Of a stretch of DNA of 64,000 nt, positions 63,917-64,000 are shown piece by piece. The number at the start of each line of letters is the position of its first letter. Position 1 is the first letter of the stretch. A program made the position numbers and the translations under genes. The notes below the pieces were generated by a model that made no database searches, was not told the DNA's origin, and saw only the letters and a program-made list of their open reading frames with translations. The DNA is from Plasmopara viticola (Eukaryota > Oomycota > Peronosporomycetes > Peronosporales > Peronosporaceae): positions 124,001 through 188,000 of the forward strand of contig MBPM02000106.1 in the NCBI GenBank assembly GCA_001695595.3, written 5' to 3'.

Positions 63917-64000
63917 TTGGCACTCCAAAAGAATGATAATACACTTCGTTGTATCTCCATTGCGTCTATTCATTAAAAGACCGATGGAGCGAACGTAAGT
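63917..64000 (+). repeat. Recombinant HOR start: monomer 1 fused to monomer 3
   Basis: The last unit begins as monomer 1 ('gcactccaaaagaatgataa...gttgtatctcc') but after 'attgcgtct' at about 63959-63968 continues as monomer 3 ('attcattaaaagaccgatgg', 'gaacgtaagt'), skipping about two monomers. The junction falls in the conserved 'tgcgtct' box shared by both monomers. The array continues beyond the window. Confidence 0.8.

Larger units (their letters stand above)
12259..64000 (+). repeat. Large ~100-bp satellite array (51.7 kb, open to the right)
   Basis: A single uninterrupted head-to-tail array in one orientation. The generic monomer carries the box 'ttgcgtctgtgcatgtctag', then 'accgatagaaaggacgtatc', 'tgtggccgtacagcgtctca', 'gcgctccaaaagaatgatta' and 'tacacttcgttgtggctcta'. 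The array starts abruptly at 12259 ('cgtacagcgtctcagcg') and leaves the window at 64000. No transposon, tRNA or gene is seen inside. Two sub-regions are described separately: a monomeric flank and a higher-order repeat core. Open frames within it are by-products of monomers whose lengths are near multiples of three. Confidence 0.97.

Noticed and set aside
12259..64000. CRISPR array
   Set aside because: The repeats are ~100 bp with no unique spacers, all parts of the unit are repeated, and the surroundings are eukaryotic with introns and SINEs.
12259..64000. Telomeric or rDNA spacer repeat
   Set aside because: No TTAGGG-type repeat and no rRNA sequence is visible. The repeat unit is a satellite monomer.

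Overview
The window looks like nuclear DNA of a eukaryotic microbe, most likely an oomycete or related stramenopile. The evidence is short GT-AG introns (55-97 nt), a tightly packed head-to-head gene pair, a C2/C1/transmembrane/PH-type membrane protein, tRNA-derived SINEs and no visible CpG depletion. The species cannot be named from the sequence. Nothing suggests a bacterial, phage or organellar origin.

Layout. (1) 1-2900 is a fossil, strongly diverged tandem array of ~100-bp monomers. It is broken at 884-1205 by a tRNA-derived SINE with a 10-bp target-site duplication, and possible inverted fossil copies lie at 3780-4060. (2) Two copies of a second ~320-bp SINE-like element sit in opposite orientation at 3021-3344 and 5165-5484, each with its own target-site duplication. 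(3) A small gene island follows: a minus-strand three-exon gene for a 185-aa unknown protein (5684-6360), and, from a shared 78-bp promoter gap, a plus-strand seven-exon gene for a 1349-aa C2-C1-C2-TM-TM-PH protein (6439-10915). Next comes a broken SET-domain methyltransferase pseudogene on the minus strand (about 11285-12165). (4) From 12259 to the right edge (51.7 kb, unfinished) everything is one head-to-tail satellite with no recognisable transposon or gene inside.

The satellite is the outstanding feature. Its first 8 kb (12259 to ~20160) is monomeric: ~100-bp units that differ from one another, with a few local multi-monomer duplications. From about 20263 it becomes a higher-order repeat (HOR): twelve distinct monomers (98-122 bp each) form a 1221-bp unit. 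About 40 units follow, most full 12-mers and eight of them 6-mers of ~604 bp. Between 25582 and 32888 the 12-mer and 6-mer alternate exactly, making an 18-mer super-unit of 1826-1827 bp. The order fossil monomers / gene island / monomeric flank / homogenised HOR core resembles primate alpha-satellite at centromere edges. A centromeric or other heterochromatic role is an inference only.

The two intact genes are probably co-regulated through their common promoter. The large protein reads as an ER or contact-site membrane-anchored lipid/Ca2+-sensing protein. Most short open frames inside the satellite are by-products of the repeat and are not annotated as genes.
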